From Fimbriimonadaceae bacterium (GTDB lineage: Bacteria > Armatimonadota > Fimbriimonadia > Fimbriimonadales > Fimbriimonadaceae): a stretch of 64,000 bases of DNA. The position numbers and the translations under genes are program-made. Location of the stretch: contig JALHNM010000002.1 of the NCBI GenBank assembly GCA_022843485.1, forward strand, positions 1 to 64,000. Direction: 5' to 3'. Below the pieces are notes generated by a model. The model was not told the DNA's origin. It saw only the letters and a list, made by a program, of their open reading frames with translations, and ran no database searches. The stretch's first letter is position 1; every line of letters begins with the position of its first letter. This document shows positions 8,013-16,797 of the stretch, piece after piece.

Positions 8013-8738
8013 ATGGCGAAGGCGGCGCCGGGGGCGTTGGTATCGGAGGTCTCGGGCAAGTTCTCGGGGCTGGTGGTCGTGAACGGGAAGGGCGGGCTGG
8101 TCATCCGCCGTCCCCCGCAGTACCGGCGGGTCCTGTCCCCCTCGCAGCGGGCGGCGACGAGCCGGTTGCGCCGGGCTTCGGCCGTCTGGTCCGGGCTCTC
8201 GCCGGCCCAGGCGGCGGCCTGGGACCAGTACGGCCGGACGCTGCCCCGGACGGACCCTCTGACGGGCCGCTCGTACCTCACGGCGGGGTTCAACGCCTTC
8301 TCAGCGCTGGCGACGAAGGTGTTGCAGGTCGATGGGGGGGCGGTCGTGCCGATCGTGCCCCCGGCGACGGACTATTCGGGGGACGCGGTGACGTTCAGTC
8401 TGGTCGGCGGGCAGGGGGGTTGGGACCCGACGCCGGGGCCGGGGGGGCTGCTCGTGCCGACCGTGGCCTCGTCGGAGGCGGGGGCGATCGTCGTCCAGGC
8501 GAGCGGGCCGAACGAGCCGGGGTCGGTGACGGAGCTCATGCTGGAGCGGCTGCCGAACGGGCGCCGGAAGGCGACCGGGCGGATGGCGGCGGCGGCGTTC
8601 CACCGGTTCGTGGCGGGGGGGCTGACCTTCTCGCTGCCGGTGGAGCCGGGCTGGTACGTCGTCGCCGCCCGCTTCGTCCGCGCCGCGACCGGGCAGCAGA
8701 CCGCCCCCCTCCTCCTTGGCCGGGTGCAGGTGGGCTGA
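8013..8738 (+). CDS. Unknown protein, possibly virion- or phage-like
   Basis: The 241-residue product begins MAKAAPGALVSEVSGKFSG and continues with VVVNGKGGLVIRRPP and a Trp-rich stretch (AVWSGLSPAQAAAWDQYGR). An N-terminal SGK..G....R pattern followed by Q and W motifs is seen in some small phage-associated structural proteins, but I cannot name a family with confidence. The second half is rich in Gly, Pro and Val and looks like beta structure. The ATG at 8013 is chosen over an earlier in-frame ATG because a GACACT box ends 6 nt before it. It stands alone, divergent from cas3. Confidence 0.6.
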   Translation: MAKAAPGALVSEVSGKFSGLVVVNGKGGLVIRRPPQYRRVLSPSQRAATSRLRRASAVWSGLSPAQAAAWDQYGRTLPRTDPLTGRSYLTAGFNAFSALATKVLQVDGGAVVPIVPPATDYSGDAVTFSLVGGQGGWDPTPGPGGLLVPTVASSEAGAIVVQASGPNEPGSVTELMLERLPNGRRKATGRMAAAAFHRFVAGGLTFSLPVEPGWYVVAARFVRAATGQQTAPLLLGRVQVG

Positions 8739-8978
8739 AGCGGGCCGCACCCGTAGTCGGAGGTTGTCGCGCGGCGACCCCGCGCCCGAACAGGTCGGTG
8801 CCTCATTGGTGCGACCCCTCCCTTGAGGGCCGGCATCCGCCCCGGCCGGGCCCGTGCCCCCGGCTGCTGGCTTCGGGAATGGCCGGGGCTACCGGGGACT
8901 TGGGCCTCCAAAGGGTCGAAATCGAGATCAAGACCGCCTGATAACCCTGAAAGAGGCATCGCCCGCCACGTGCAAGGC

Positions 8979-9674
8979 TTAGGAGGGTCGTGGGCCGGCT
9001 CCGGTTCTCCAGTCGGAGCGCGGTGTCTGAAGTGCATCCCAGTACTGAAGAGCAAGTTCGACAGCGAATTCTGGGGCATCGAGTTTAGTCGCCGCCCTAC
9101 GGATCGCTTCTGCCCGATAGTCCTCGACAACCTTGACCCAATCTGCCTCCCTGTCTAGGCGGTGTATAACATGGGGGTGGCGAAAGAACGCGTCGGTTGC
9201 AGGTGCGACTGCCGCGATTAGCTCGGCGACAGGCAGCAAGTACATCGCTGCAAAGTGGTTTGCTTCTCGCTCGGCGGCTTCGCGGGTGGTCTTGTGGTAC
9301 CCCAGCACTAGCTCGAGCCGTGGTCTTTCCTCGTTCCCGTCTAAGTCCAGCGAGAACTGCGCTGCATGCCCCTGATGGAGCAGATCGTGGCCGAGTTCGT
9401 GGGCGAGAACGAACCGGTAGAGCGGCTCCTGACCGTGGTCGTCGAGCAAGCTCGAACGAATCAGGAGCTCGCGACTTGCCATGTCGAGTTGAGCAAGGCG
9501 ACCTGGTGGGAGGGCACCGTGTTTGGGATCTGATCCAATGATTCTTATCCCCCGGTGCCGCTCGAGGACGGTATCGATGGACGGGGCACCGAGCTGAACG
9601 AAACCCTGCTGATCGAGGAGGCCGACCAGTCCTTGTAGCTCACGCGCCTTCTGACGGACAGTGTCAAGCCTCAT
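8979..9674 (-). CDS. ImmA/IrrE family metallo-endopeptidase
   Basis: This 231-residue protein has the zinc protease motif HELGH at residues 92-96 and a downstream Glu in the EREANHFAAMYLLP helix, the arrangement of the ImmA/IrrE (DUF955) family. Members cleave a partner XRE repressor, often to switch on mobile elements or damage responses. The gene begins inside the end of the XRE gene (11-nt overlap), so the two are translated together and very likely form a protease-repressor pair. The target is not visible from the sequence. Confidence 0.88.
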   Translation of the reverse strand: MRLDTVRQKARELQGLVGLLDQQGFVQLGAPSIDTVLERHRGIRIIGSDPKHGALPPGRLAQLDMASRELLIRSSLLDDHGQEPLYRFVLAHELGHDLLHQGHAAQFSLDLDGNEERPRLELVLGYHKTTREAAEREANHFAAMYLLPVAELIAAVAPATDAFFRHPHVIHRLDREADWVKVVEDYRAEAIRRAATKLDAPEFAVELALQYWDALQTPRSDWRTGAGPRPS

Positions 9675-10023
9675 GATCCCCCTCCCCGATGCTGAAGTCG
9701 CCCCGCTCGATTCCGTCGATCAGCCGAGCGATTTCCACCTCTTCCATCCCGAAGAGCAGGCGAGCAGCGCGGGATAGCTGCGGGCTCCTTCGGGCCGCTT
9801 CGGCTAGCTCCTCAGGCCAGCGGTCGGCGATGTCGACCAGAGTTAGCGGGTCGAGGCCAAGCGCCCGGGCGTGATCCCTTATCTTGTCGAGGCTCGGTGG
9901 CGGGACGCGGGCTGCTTCGATGTGAGATAGATAGGTTGGTGAAACCTGAACCTGCCTGGCTAACTCCCTCAGGGAGAGCCCCCGGTCGATTCTGGCTTGC
10001 CTGGTCAGTTGTCCGTATGTCAT
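9664..10023 (-). CDS. XRE-family transcriptional regulator
   Basis: The 119-residue protein is a Cro/C1-type helix-turn-helix: residues 1-60 read QLTRQARIDRGLSLRELAR, then VQVSPTYLSHIEAAR, with a C-terminal region (about 60-119) that probably mediates dimerisation and protease recognition. It overlaps the ImmA/IrrE-type gene, a standard pairing in which the protease relieves repression. The pair probably regulates itself or the nearby unknown gene; the operator is not evident. Confidence 0.9.
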   Translation of the reverse strand: MTYGQLTRQARIDRGLSLRELARQVQVSPTYLSHIEAARVPPPSLDKIRDHARALGLDPLTLVDIADRWPEELAEAARRSPQLSRAARLLFGMEEVEIARLIDGIERGDFSIGEGDHEA

Positions 10024-10548
10024 AGGTGTTCGGTGTCAGCGGACGTTCACGCCTCTCATCGACCATGACGGCCTAAGGAGGTGGCGCGCACCCTATGATT
10101 AAGAACTTTTAACATTTTCGTGTCGCCTCCTCAGTCGAACAGCAATCTGGGGAGAGATCGGCGAGGAAGTAGGGGCCCACTAAGAACCGACCCAAGACGA
10201 TGCGAGGTTCCCTTGGCGTCCCCCGGACAGGTTGGTCGAGCGGCCCGGCAAGGATCGACACGCGGATCACGAGGCCGCAGCACGGACAGCCCGCTCCGAC
10301 TTCAAACCTCCCAAGTGGTACGCCGAGCCCCGTGGGCTCCAACTGGTCCTAGGGGCCTAGCGTCGGGGTGGGACGAGGCGACATACTCCGAAGGCTCGGA
10401 TCTGAGCCGAAGCGGCTTTTAGTCGCGACCGTCGGACGGCCCTCGCCTGTGAGCGAGGGGGACGCCACCAAGGACGGTCGCTGGCGGTCGAAGCCGGCGA
10501 GGTTTCGCTTTCGATACTCAAGGACGCCGCAGGCGCCCGGGAGGGTTC
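10024..10548. other. Intergenic region upstream of rplC (525 bp)
   Basis: The left part holds a short AT-richer stretch (10093-10120) that may contain the promoter of the XRE gene. Short open frames on both strands here lack a credible product. No rpsJ, tuf or fusA sequence is present, although these usually precede rplC. The right part (10425-10481) can fold into a nested hairpin (separate entry). I see no tRNA. Confidence 0.6.
10425..10481 (+). promoter_or_regulatory. Candidate structured leader of the ribosomal protein operon
   Basis: GCGACCGTC at 10425-10433 is perfectly complementary to GACGGTCGC at 10473-10481, and between them CCCTCGC (10440-10446) pairs with GCGAGGG (10453-10459) around a 6-nt loop. 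The nested structure ends 67 nt before the rplC start. Ribosomal protein operons are commonly autoregulated through such leaders, with L4 the usual repressor in S10 operons. The role is inferred. Confidence 0.45.
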
Positions 10549-11178
10549 ATGGCACTACCAGGGATTTTAGGGACTAAGGTTGGGATGACGCACGTCTTCG
10601 ACGAGCAGGGGCGGATGGTGCCCGTGACGGTCGTGCAGGCGGGCCCTGTCGTCGTGACCCAGGTCAAGACGAAGGACAAGGACGGGTACACGGCGGTCCA
10701 GGTCGGTTACGGTGAGCAGAGCGACAAGCACCTCACGTTCCCGAAGTTCGGCCACCTCAAGAAGGCGGGCCTGACGCACAACGTGCGGCACATGCGCGAG
10801 TTCCGGGTGGACGACACGGCGGGCTTCGAGCCGGGCCAAGCGATCAAGGTCGACATCTTCAGCGAGGGCGAGGACGTCTCGGTGGTCGGCCAGAGCAAGG
10901 GCCGCGGCTTCCAGGGCGGCGTCAAGCGCTACCACTTCAAGGGCCAGCACATGACGCACGGCTACATGACCCACCGGCGGCCGCTCTCGAGCGGTGCGAC
11001 GGGCCCCCAGCGCGTGTTCAAGGGCACCCGCAAGCCGGGGCACATGGGCGACGAGCGGGTGACGGCCAAGGGCCTCAAGGTCGTGGCGGTGGACGCCGAG
11101 CGCGACCTCATCCTCATCTCGGGCTCGGTGCCGGGGGCGAACGGGACGCTCGTGACGATCCAGAAGGAGGGTAAGTGA
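10549..11178 (+). CDS. rplC: 50S ribosomal protein L3 (uL3)
   Basis: L3 is an early-assembling 23S rRNA binder near the peptidyl transferase centre. The 209-residue product has the family start LPGILGTKVGMTHVFDEQG, the GHxKKAG-like segment and the loop GVKRYHFKGQHMTHGYM followed by HRRPLSSGATGPQRVFKG, which reaches the active centre. Length is normal. It is the first gene of the operon here; rpsJ, which usually precedes it, is absent. It overlaps rplD by 1 nt. Confidence 0.98.
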   Translation: MALPGILGTKVGMTHVFDEQGRMVPVTVVQAGPVVVTQVKTKDKDGYTAVQVGYGEQSDKHLTFPKFGHLKKAGLTHNVRHMREFRVDDTAGFEPGQAIKVDIFSEGEDVSVVGQSKGRGFQGGVKRYHFKGQHMTHGYMTHRRPLSSGATGPQRVFKGTRKPGHMGDERVTAKGLKVVAVDAERDLILISGSVPGANGTLVTIQKEGK

Positions 11179-11801
11179 TGTCGAAGTTCATCGACGGGCT
11201 GAAGTCGCTCTCGGTCGACCGGAACCTGCTCCACCGCGTGGTGGTGGCCGAGGAGGCCAACGCCCGCCAGGGGACGCAGTGCGCCAAGACCCGCAGCGAG
11301 GTCGCGGGCGGCGGCAAGAAGCCTTATAAGCAGAAGAAGACGGGCAACGCCCGCCAGGGTTCGACCCGCTCGCCGCACTACGCCCACGGCTCGATGGCCC
11401 TGGCCGTCAAGCCGCGGAGCTACGACAAGAAGGTCAACAAGAAGGAGCGGCGACTGGCGCTGGTGACGGCGTTCGCCGCCAAGCTCCAGGCGGGCGACGT
11501 GGTCGTGGTGGACAAGGTCCACTTCGCCGAGCCGCGGACGAAGCAGGCGACGGCCCTCCTGGCCGAGAACGGGCTGGCCGGGGTGCGCCGGGTGCTCGTG
11601 GTGCTCGCCGCCCACGACGAGGCGACGCTCAAGAGCTTCCGCAACCTGGAAGGGGTGACGGTCAAGACCGCCCCGAACCGTGAGGGCAAGGGCGAGGCGT
11701 TCTCGACCCGCGACCTCGTGGTGGCGCACAAGGTGCTCATCGGCAAGGACGCGCTGAGCCTGTTCGAGACGACCTACTCCGGCGAGGAGGCCGCGAAGTG
11801 A
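11178..11801 (+). CDS. rplD: 50S ribosomal protein L4 (uL4)
   Basis: L4 binds 23S rRNA and lines the exit tunnel with its extended loop; in many bacteria it also represses its own operon. The loop is visible as GGGKKPYKQKKTGNARQGSTRS, with the conserved basic and glycine residues. The product is 207 residues from ATG 11178 (a GTG lies one codon upstream), with AGGAGGG about 10 nt before the start. Length and sequence are normal. Confidence 0.97.
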   Translation: MSKFIDGLKSLSVDRNLLHRVVVAEEANARQGTQCAKTRSEVAGGGKKPYKQKKTGNARQGSTRSPHYAHGSMALAVKPRSYDKKVNKKERRLALVTAFAAKLQAGDVVVVDKVHFAEPRTKQATALLAENGLAGVRRVLVVLAAHDEATLKSFRNLEGVTVKTAPNREGKGEAFSTRDLVVAHKVLIGKDALSLFETTYSGEEAAK

Positions 11802-12142
11802 AAGACCCGCACGACATCATCATCCGCCCCCGCATCTCGGAGAAGACCGTGGCCCTGAGCTACGGCGACCGGCACCAGCGGGACGAAAAGCTGCTCCAGA
11901 GGCAGTACACCTTCGTCGTGGCCACGACGGCGAACAAGATCGAGATCAAGGGCGCCATCGAGGCGATCTACAACGCGGGCAAGCGGGACAAGGACGAACG
12001 CATCACCGTCGAGAAGGTGCGCACGATCATGGTTCACGGGAAGACCCGCCGCGTGGGCGCCCGCAAGGGGAAGAAGCCCGACTTTAAGAAGGCCGTCGTG
12101 ACCCTCGCGAAAGGCCAGATGCTGGAGGACTACGGAGTCTAA
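11798..12142 (+). CDS. rplW: 50S ribosomal protein L23 (uL23)
   Basis: L23 sits at the tunnel exit and is the docking site for trigger factor and SRP. The 114-residue product begins [16 protein letters not shown], the family signature, and has an insertion-like stretch ([15 protein letters not shown]) before the [19 protein letters not shown] strand-helix unit. It starts with GTG, overlapping the rplD stop by 4 nt. It is slightly longer than typical L23 (about 95-100 residues) because of that stretch. Confidence 0.97.
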   Translation: MKDPHDIIIRPRISEKTVALSYGDRHQRDEKLLQRQYTFVVATTANKIEIKGAIEAIYNAGKRDKDERITVEKVRTIMVHGKTRRVGARKGKKPDFKKAVVTLAKGQMLEDYGV

Positions 12143-12144
12143 CG

Positions 12145-12987
12145 ATGCCGACCCGACGAATGAAACCCACCTCGCCCGGCCGGCGGCACATGATCGCCGC
12201 GACCTACAGCGAGGTCACCAAGAAGAAGCCGGAGAAGTCGCTCACCGCGCCGCTCCCCAAGAAGGGCGGCCGTAACCACACCGGCCGCATCACGATGAAG
12301 AACCGGGGCGGCGGCAACAAGCGGCGCTACCGGATCATCGACTTCAAGCGGCAGAAGGACGGCGTGGAGGCCACCGTCATCGCGATCGAGTACGACCCGA
12401 ACCGCACGTGCCGGATCGCGCTGCTCGAGTACGCCGACGGCGAGAAGCGCTACATCCTCGCCCCCCGCAACCTGGCGGTCGGGACGAAGGTGAGCAACGG
12501 GGAAGGGAGCGACATCCTCCCCGGGAACTGCCTCGCGCTGCGGAACATCCCGCTCGGTACGCTGGTCCACAACGTGGAGCTGCAGCCGGGTAAGGGCGGC
12601 CAGATGGTCCGCTCGGCCGGGAACGCCGCCCAGGTCATGGCCAAGGAGGGCGACTACGCCACGCTCCGGCTGCCGAGCGGCGAGATGCGGATGGTCCACC
12701 GGGACTGCCGCGCCACGGTCGGCGAGGTCGGGAACGCCGAGCACGAGAACGAGCAGCTCGGTAAGGCCGGTAAGAACCGCGGCCTCGGCCGCAAGCCGCA
12801 CGTCCGCGGCGTCGTCATGAGCCCGCGCGACCACCCGCACGGCGGCGGTGAGGCGAAATCGCCCATCGGCCGCAAGAAGGGCCCGGTCGACCGCTGGGGC
12901 AACAAGGCGCTGGGCCGGCGCACGCGCAAGAACAAGCGCACCGACGGCTTCATCGTACGGAGGCGCCACGAGGCGAAGAAGAGGTAA
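12145..12987 (+). CDS. rplB: 50S ribosomal protein L2 (uL2)
   Basis: L2 is required for subunit joining and peptidyl transferase structure. The 280-residue product carries the C-terminal signature [16 protein letters not shown], including the essential histidine, and the central [17 protein letters not shown] segment. Length is normal. It follows rplW by 2 nt. Confidence 0.98.
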   Translation: MPTRRMKPTSPGRRHMIAATYSEVTKKKPEKSLTAPLPKKGGRNHTGRITMKNRGGGNKRRYRIIDFKRQKDGVEATVIAIEYDPNRTCRIALLEYADGEKRYILAPRNLAVGTKVSNGEGSDILPGNCLALRNIPLGTLVHNVELQPGKGGQMVRSAGNAAQVMAKEGDYATLRLPSGEMRMVHRDCRATVGEVGNAEHENEQLGKAGKNRGLGRKPHVRGVVMSPRDHPHGGGEAKSPIGRKKGPVDRWGNKALGRRTRKNKRTDGFIVRRRHEAKKR

Positions 12988-12990
12988 GGA

Positions 12991-13278
12991 ATGGCGAGGA
13001 GTCTTAAGAAGGGCTACTTCATCGACGACCACCTTCTCAAGAAGGTCGACGCGATGAACGCGAGCGGAGAGAAGAAACTCATCAAGACGTGGAGCCGGCG
13101 CTCGACGATCATCCCGGATATGATCGGTCACACGCTCGCCGTCCACGACGGTCGCAAGCACGTGCCTGTGTTCGTGACCGAGAACATGATCGGCCATAAA
13201 CTCGGCGAGTTCGCCCCCACGCGGACCTACCGGGGCCACGCGGGGTCGATCCCCGAGCGGGGGCTGAAACTGCGCTAA
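12991..13278 (+). CDS. rpsS: 30S ribosomal protein S19 (uS19)
   Basis: S19 contacts S13 in the head of the small subunit near the A site. The 95-residue protein starts [15 protein letters not shown] and ends with [17 protein letters not shown], both family signatures. It starts 3 nt after rplB. After its stop there is a 101-nt gap with a hairpin before rplV, the longest gap in the operon. Confidence 0.98.
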   Translation: MARSLKKGYFIDDHLLKKVDAMNASGEKKLIKTWSRRSTIIPDMIGHTLAVHDGRKHVPVFVTENMIGHKLGEFAPTRTYRGHAGSIPERGLKLR

Positions 13279-13292
13279 GTCCCTGGGCGAGC

Positions 13293-13322
13293 GGCGGGAC
13301 GGGGTATCTTCTACCCCCCGCC
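13293..13322 (+). promoter_or_regulatory. Hairpin between rpsS and rplV
   Basis: GGCGG (13293-13297) and GGGGTA (13301-13306) pair with TACCCC (13312-13317) and CCGCC (13318-13322) around a TCTTC loop, with a GAC bulge. There is no T-tract, so it is not a clear terminator. It could be an attenuator, processing site or translational element for rplV. Confidence 0.4.
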
Positions 13323-13379
13323 CACGCCCGTGGCACGCCGGTGCGGGCCCTCGACCGGAACGTCGGGAATAAGAACGAG

Positions 13380-13973
13380 ATGGAAGTCAGAGCAGTCGCG
13401 AAATACATCAAGGTGCAACCCCGTAAGGTGCGCATCGTGGCCGATAAGGTCCGGGGACTCCCGGCCCAACACTCGGTCGACGTCCTGCGCTTCCACCCTA
13501 GTAAGGGAGCGTTCCACCTCCGCAAGGTCATCGCGAGCGCGATGGCGAACGCGGTCGAGAACCATGGGGCCCAACCCGAGAACCTCCGAGTGGCCACGAT
13601 CATGGTCGACGAAGGGCCGAAGCAGAAGCGCATCCAAGCCCGGGCCATGGGCCGGGCGAACCGGATCCTCAAGAAGACCAGCCACATCACGGTCGTCGTC
13701 GAGGACTACGAGGGCGAGCGCAAGGTGAAGCCGCACGGCACCCAGGCCAAGCCGAGGCCGAAGTTCGCGGCCCCGAAGAAGGCGAAGGCCGCCCCGGTCG
13801 AGGAGACCAAGCTGGAGGAGACCCCGGTCGAGGCGCCGGCCGCCGGGGCGGAGACCCCCGTCGAGGCCCCGGCCGAGACTCCGGTCGAGACACCCGCTGA
13901 GACGCCCGCCGAGGAGACCGCGAGCGAGACCCCAGCCAGCGAGGCCCCGGCCGAAGAAGGGGAGGCGAAGTAA
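13380..13973 (+). CDS. rplV: 50S ribosomal protein L22 (uL22) with acidic C-terminal tail
   Basis: L22 binds 23S rRNA and lines the exit tunnel. I place the start at ATG 13380 (MEVRAVAKYIKVQPRKVRIV), the normal family start, rather than a GTG 13 codons upstream. The normal fold ends near residue 110 (HITVVVEDYEGER). Beyond that is an unusual tail of about 75 residues rich in Glu, Pro, Thr and Ala, built from repeats like ETPVEAPAETPVE. L22 is normally about 110-115 residues, so the total of 197 is long. Confidence 0.95.
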   Translation: MEVRAVAKYIKVQPRKVRIVADKVRGLPAQHSVDVLRFHPSKGAFHLRKVIASAMANAVENHGAQPENLRVATIMVDEGPKQKRIQARAMGRANRILKKTSHITVVVEDYEGERKVKPHGTQAKPRPKFAAPKKAKAAPVEETKLEETPVEAPAAGAETPVEAPAETPVETPAETPAEETASETPASEAPAEEGEAK

Positions 13974-14794
13974 TGGGACAGAAGATCCACCCAGTAGGTT
14001 TCCGACTCGGCGTGATCCGTGGCCACGACAGCCACTGGATCTTCCCGAAGCGACAGTACCGCGAGGCCCTGGCGAGCGACCAACGCATCCGCCTCTACCT
14101 GCGGGACAAGATCGGCAAGGGCCTCGTGAGCCGCGTCGAGATCGAGCGGGCCGCCAACCGGGTCAAGGTCACGATCTTCACGAGCCGCCCCGGGGCCGTC
14201 ATCGGCCGCGGCGGTAAGGGCATCGACGAGATCAGCAACGAGCTCAACAAGCGGGTGCGAAGGGAAGACCCGACGGCGCAGGTGCAGGTCAACGTGACCG
14301 AGGTCCGGCAGCCGGAGCTCGACGCCCAGCTCGTCGCCGAGAACATCGCGATCCAGCTCGAGCGCCGTATCAGCCACCGCCGTGCCATGCGCCAGTCGAT
14401 GACGCGCGCCCAGCGCATGAACGCCCGCGGCATCAAGGTCATCGTGAGCGGCCGACTCAACGGGGCGGAGATCGCCCGTGTCGAGCAGGACCGAGTGGGC
14501 AAGGTGCCGCTCCACACGCTCCGGGCCGACATAGACTACGGCTTCTCGGTCGCGAACACGGTCGCCGGATCGGTGGGCGTCCGGGTTTGGATCTACAAGG
14601 GTGAAGTGTTGCCGGAGCGGCAGCTCATGGCCGCGATCGCGGCCGAAGCGGCCAGCGACCAGCGACGCCGCCGACCCGACCGAGGGGACCGCTACGACCG
14701 GGGCGACCGGCCCCCCAGGGGCGACCGACCGCCGCGCCGCGAGGGCGAAACGGCCGGGCCCGACACGGAGGTGACTAAGAATGTTGATGCCTAA
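13973..14794 (+). CDS. rpsC: 30S ribosomal protein S3 (uS3) with charged tail
   Basis: S3 lines the mRNA entry tunnel and takes part in helicase activity. The 273-residue protein starts [13 protein letters not shown], has a KH domain with the motif [12 protein letters not shown] and the C-terminal domain [16 protein letters not shown]. Its tail (about residues 225-260) is a low-complexity run of Arg, Gly, Asp and Pro with repeats of RGDR. Bacterial S3 is usually 210-240 residues. It starts 1 nt inside the rplV stop and overlaps rplP by 14 nt. Confidence 0.97.
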   Translation: MGQKIHPVGFRLGVIRGHDSHWIFPKRQYREALASDQRIRLYLRDKIGKGLVSRVEIERAANRVKVTIFTSRPGAVIGRGGKGIDEISNELNKRVRREDPTAQVQVNVTEVRQPELDAQLVAENIAIQLERRISHRRAMRQSMTRAQRMNARGIKVIVSGRLNGAEIARVEQDRVGKVPLHTLRADIDYGFSVANTVAGSVGVRVWIYKGEVLPERQLMAAIAAEAASDQRRRRPDRGDRYDRGDRPPRGDRPPRREGETAGPDTEVTKNVDA

Positions 14795-15374
14795 GCGGAC
14801 GAAGTTCCGTAAACAGTTCCGAGGCCGCATGAGGGGCCGGGCCAAAGGGGGCGACTATATCGCCTTCGGCGACTACGGGCTCGAGGCCCTCGACCCGGGT
14901 TGGATCACCGCCCGGCAGATCGAGGCCGCCCGTATCTCCATGACCCGACACATCCGGCGTCAGGGTAAGGTCTGGATCCGGATCTTCCCGGACAAGCCCT
15001 TCACCAAGAAGCCGCTCGAGCAGCGCATGGGCAAAGGTAAGGCCGGTGTCGAGGCATGGGTCGCGGTCGTCAAACCGGGCCGGATCATGTTCGAGATGCG
15101 CGGGATGGCCCCGGACGTCGCGAAGGAAGCCATGCGGCTCGCGCAGCACAAGCTGCCGATCCGTACGAAGTTCGTGATCCGAGAAGGGTTCGTCTACGTG
15201 CCGCCGGTGAAGGGCGCTCTCGCCGCTGCCGATGAAGCGAGCACGACCGCCGAGGACGTCGCCGCCGACACCGTCGAAGCGACCAACGAGGCCGTCGATA
15301 CCACCAGCGAGGCCACCGAGACCATCGAGACTACAGAGACCACTGCCACCGAGGACGGCGGCGGAGAGGCCTGA
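14781..15374 (+). CDS. rplP: 50S ribosomal protein L16 (uL16) with acidic tail
   Basis: L16 organises the A-site tRNA-binding region of the large subunit. The family start [15 protein letters not shown] is present after MLM, and [22 protein letters not shown] and [13 protein letters not shown] are intact. The body ends near residue 140; a tail of about 55 residues made of Glu, Thr, Ala and Asp follows, where L16 normally stops. The gene overlaps rpsC by 14 nt. Confidence 0.96.
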   Translation: MLMPKRTKFRKQFRGRMRGRAKGGDYIAFGDYGLEALDPGWITARQIEAARISMTRHIRRQGKVWIRIFPDKPFTKKPLEQRMGKGKAGVEAWVAVVKPGRIMFEMRGMAPDVAKEAMRLAQHKLPIRTKFVIREGFVYVPPVKGALAAADEASTTAEDVAADTVEATNEAVDTTSEATETIETTETTATEDGGGEA

Positions 15375-15391
15375 GGGCCGACGAAGGAAAG

Positions 15392-15407
15392 CCCCGCGGG
15401 AGCGGGG
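15392..15407 (+). promoter_or_regulatory. Small hairpin between rplP and rpmC
   Basis: CCCCGC and GCGGGG pair around a GGGA tetraloop, 21 nt before rpmC, in a 53-nt gap. There is no T-tract. It may be an mRNA stability or translation element. Confidence 0.35.
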
Positions 15408-15427
15408 AAGAGCGTGAGGAAGAAGAG

Positions 15428-15637
15428 ATGAAAGCGTTGAAGACGAACGACCTGCGAGCCAAGAGCGTGCCGGAACTGGAAGAGATGGTGAGGATCGAGC
15501 GTGCGGCCCTTTATAAGGCCCGCCGCGACCTCGTCTTTCGCCAGATGACCGACGTTGCCAGCCTCAAGGTGCGGCGCCACAACATCGCCCGCCTCCTCAC
15601 TATCATCGAAGAGAAGAAGCGAGGGGCAACGAGTTGA
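15428..15637 (+). CDS. rpmC: 50S ribosomal protein L29 (uL29)
   Basis: L29 is a small helical protein next to L23 at the tunnel exit. The 69-residue product starts MKALKTNDLRAKSVPELEEM and has the second-helix motif VRRHNIARLLTIIEEK. Size is normal. Its end overlaps the rpsQ start by 4 nt. Confidence 0.96.
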   Translation: MKALKTNDLRAKSVPELEEMVRIERAALYKARRDLVFRQMTDVASLKVRRHNIARLLTIIEEKKRGATS

Positions 15638-15897
15638 GCGAGACGAACGATAGGAACTTTCGTAAGGTGCGGCGCGGCGTCGTCGCGTCGAACAAGATGG
15701 AGAAGACGGTCACCGTGCTCCTGGAGCGTGCCTACCAGCACGGCCTCTACGGCAAGACGGTCCGGACTTCGAACAAGGTGAAGGCGCACGACGAGATGGG
15801 GTGCGACATCGGCGACACGGTCGAGATCATGGAGACCCGGCCGATCAGTAAGGAAAAGCGTTGGAGGGTGACGAAGATCGTCGAGAAGGTTAAGTAA
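15634..15897 (+). CDS. rpsQ: 30S ribosomal protein S17 (uS17)
   Basis: S17 is a primary 16S rRNA binder. The OB-fold core reads RRGVVASNKMEKTVTVLLER with EIMETRPISKEKRWRV near the end. The start is TTG at 15634, overlapping the rpmC stop (TTGA). Length is 87 residues, normal for the family. Confidence 0.96.
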   Translation: MSETNDRNFRKVRRGVVASNKMEKTVTVLLERAYQHGLYGKTVRTSNKVKAHDEMGCDIGDTVEIMETRPISKEKRWRVTKIVEKVK

Positions 15898-15900
15898 GGT

Positions 15901-15950
15901 TCGGGGCCAAGCTCACGCGACTCGCGTACGCCGGGCCCCAGCTTGACCGA
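15901..15950 (+). promoter_or_regulatory. Folded spacer between rpsQ and rplN
   Basis: TCGG (15901-15904) and CAAGCT (15908-15913) pair with AGCTTG (15940-15945) and CCGA (15947-15950), enclosing a CGCG-ACT-CGCG hairpin. The 79-nt gap marks the classical S10/spc boundary. A regulatory role is inferred only. Confidence 0.35.
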
Positions 15951-15976
15951 ACGATCCGACTCTCAAGGAGCGAGAT

Positions 15977-16348
15977 ATGGTTCAACAGTTTACGAGGTTA
16001 AAGGTCGCGGACAACAGCGGCGCGCGCGAAGTCATGTGCATCCGCGTGCTCAAAGGGTCGCAACCGAAGTACGGTGGGGTGGGAGACGTCATCGTGGCGA
16101 GCGTCAAGAGCGCGACCCCGAACATGCCCGTCAAGAAGGGCGACGTCATTAAGGCCGTCATCGTGAGGACGAAGAAGCCGATCCGCCGCCAGGACGGTAG
16201 CACGCTCCGCTTCGACGATAACGCCTGCGTCGTCATCAACCCGACCAACATGGAGCCGCGCGGCACCCGGATCTTCGGGCCGGTCGCCCGCGAACTGCGC
16301 GACAGCAACTTCATGAAGATCGTCTCGCTCGCCCCGGAGGTGCTCTGA
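15977..16348 (+). CDS. rplN: 50S ribosomal protein L14 (uL14)
   Basis: L14 sits at the subunit interface. The 123-residue protein starts [27 protein letters not shown] and has [29 protein letters not shown], all family signatures. It begins the spc-type half of the cluster and follows a structured 79-nt spacer. Confidence 0.98.
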   Translation: MVQQFTRLKVADNSGAREVMCIRVLKGSQPKYGGVGDVIVASVKSATPNMPVKKGDVIKAVIVRTKKPIRRQDGSTLRFDDNACVVINPTNMEPRGTRIFGPVARELRDSNFMKIVSLAPEVL

Positions 16349-16351
16349 ACC

Positions 16352-16765
16352 ATGCCGACCAAAGCCGAACTCAAGCTCAAAGGGAAGAAGGTCAAACTTA
16401 AAGTGAGGACGGGCGACAAGGTCGTCGTCATCGCCGGAAAGGACAAAGGCCAGATCGGGTTCATCGCCGCGGTCTCGCCGGAGGACATGAAGGCGATCGT
16501 GCTCCAGGAGAACCCCGAAAACCCCGAGCAGCCGCAACCGCTCAACGCCGCCACGAAGCACTTCAAGGCGAAGTTCCAAGGGCAGAAGTCGGCGCGGATC
16601 CGGATCCCGGTGCCGATCCACGTGAGCAACCTCATGGTCATCGACCCGAACACCGACGAACCGACTCGGATCGGCCGGCGCAAAGAGGGGGACAAGATCG
16701 TGCGCTACGCCAAGAAGAGCGGGAAGACGCTCGACGACAAGCCGAACATCAGCGCCAAGGACTGA
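16352..16765 (+). CDS. rplX: 50S ribosomal protein L24 (uL24)
   Basis: L24 nucleates large-subunit assembly. The KOW motif is visible as [16 protein letters not shown], and [21 protein letters not shown] is the conserved core. Between them lies an extra stretch of about 20 residues rich in Asn, Pro and Gln ([18 protein letters not shown]), and the total of 137 is longer than the usual 100-110. It starts 3 nt after rplN. Confidence 0.96.
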   Translation: MPTKAELKLKGKKVKLKVRTGDKVVVIAGKDKGQIGFIAAVSPEDMKAIVLQENPENPEQPQPLNAATKHFKAKFQGQKSARIRIPVPIHVSNLMVIDPNTDEPTRIGRRKEGDKIVRYAKKSGKTLDDKPNISAKD

Positions 16766-16797
16766 ACCGGCACGACGGAGACTGAAGAGGAAGAGAG

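Noticed and set aside
10109-10342. A 77-codon minus-strand frame with CPCCG upstream of rplC
   Set aside because: No family match, no start signal, and it covers no conserved length.
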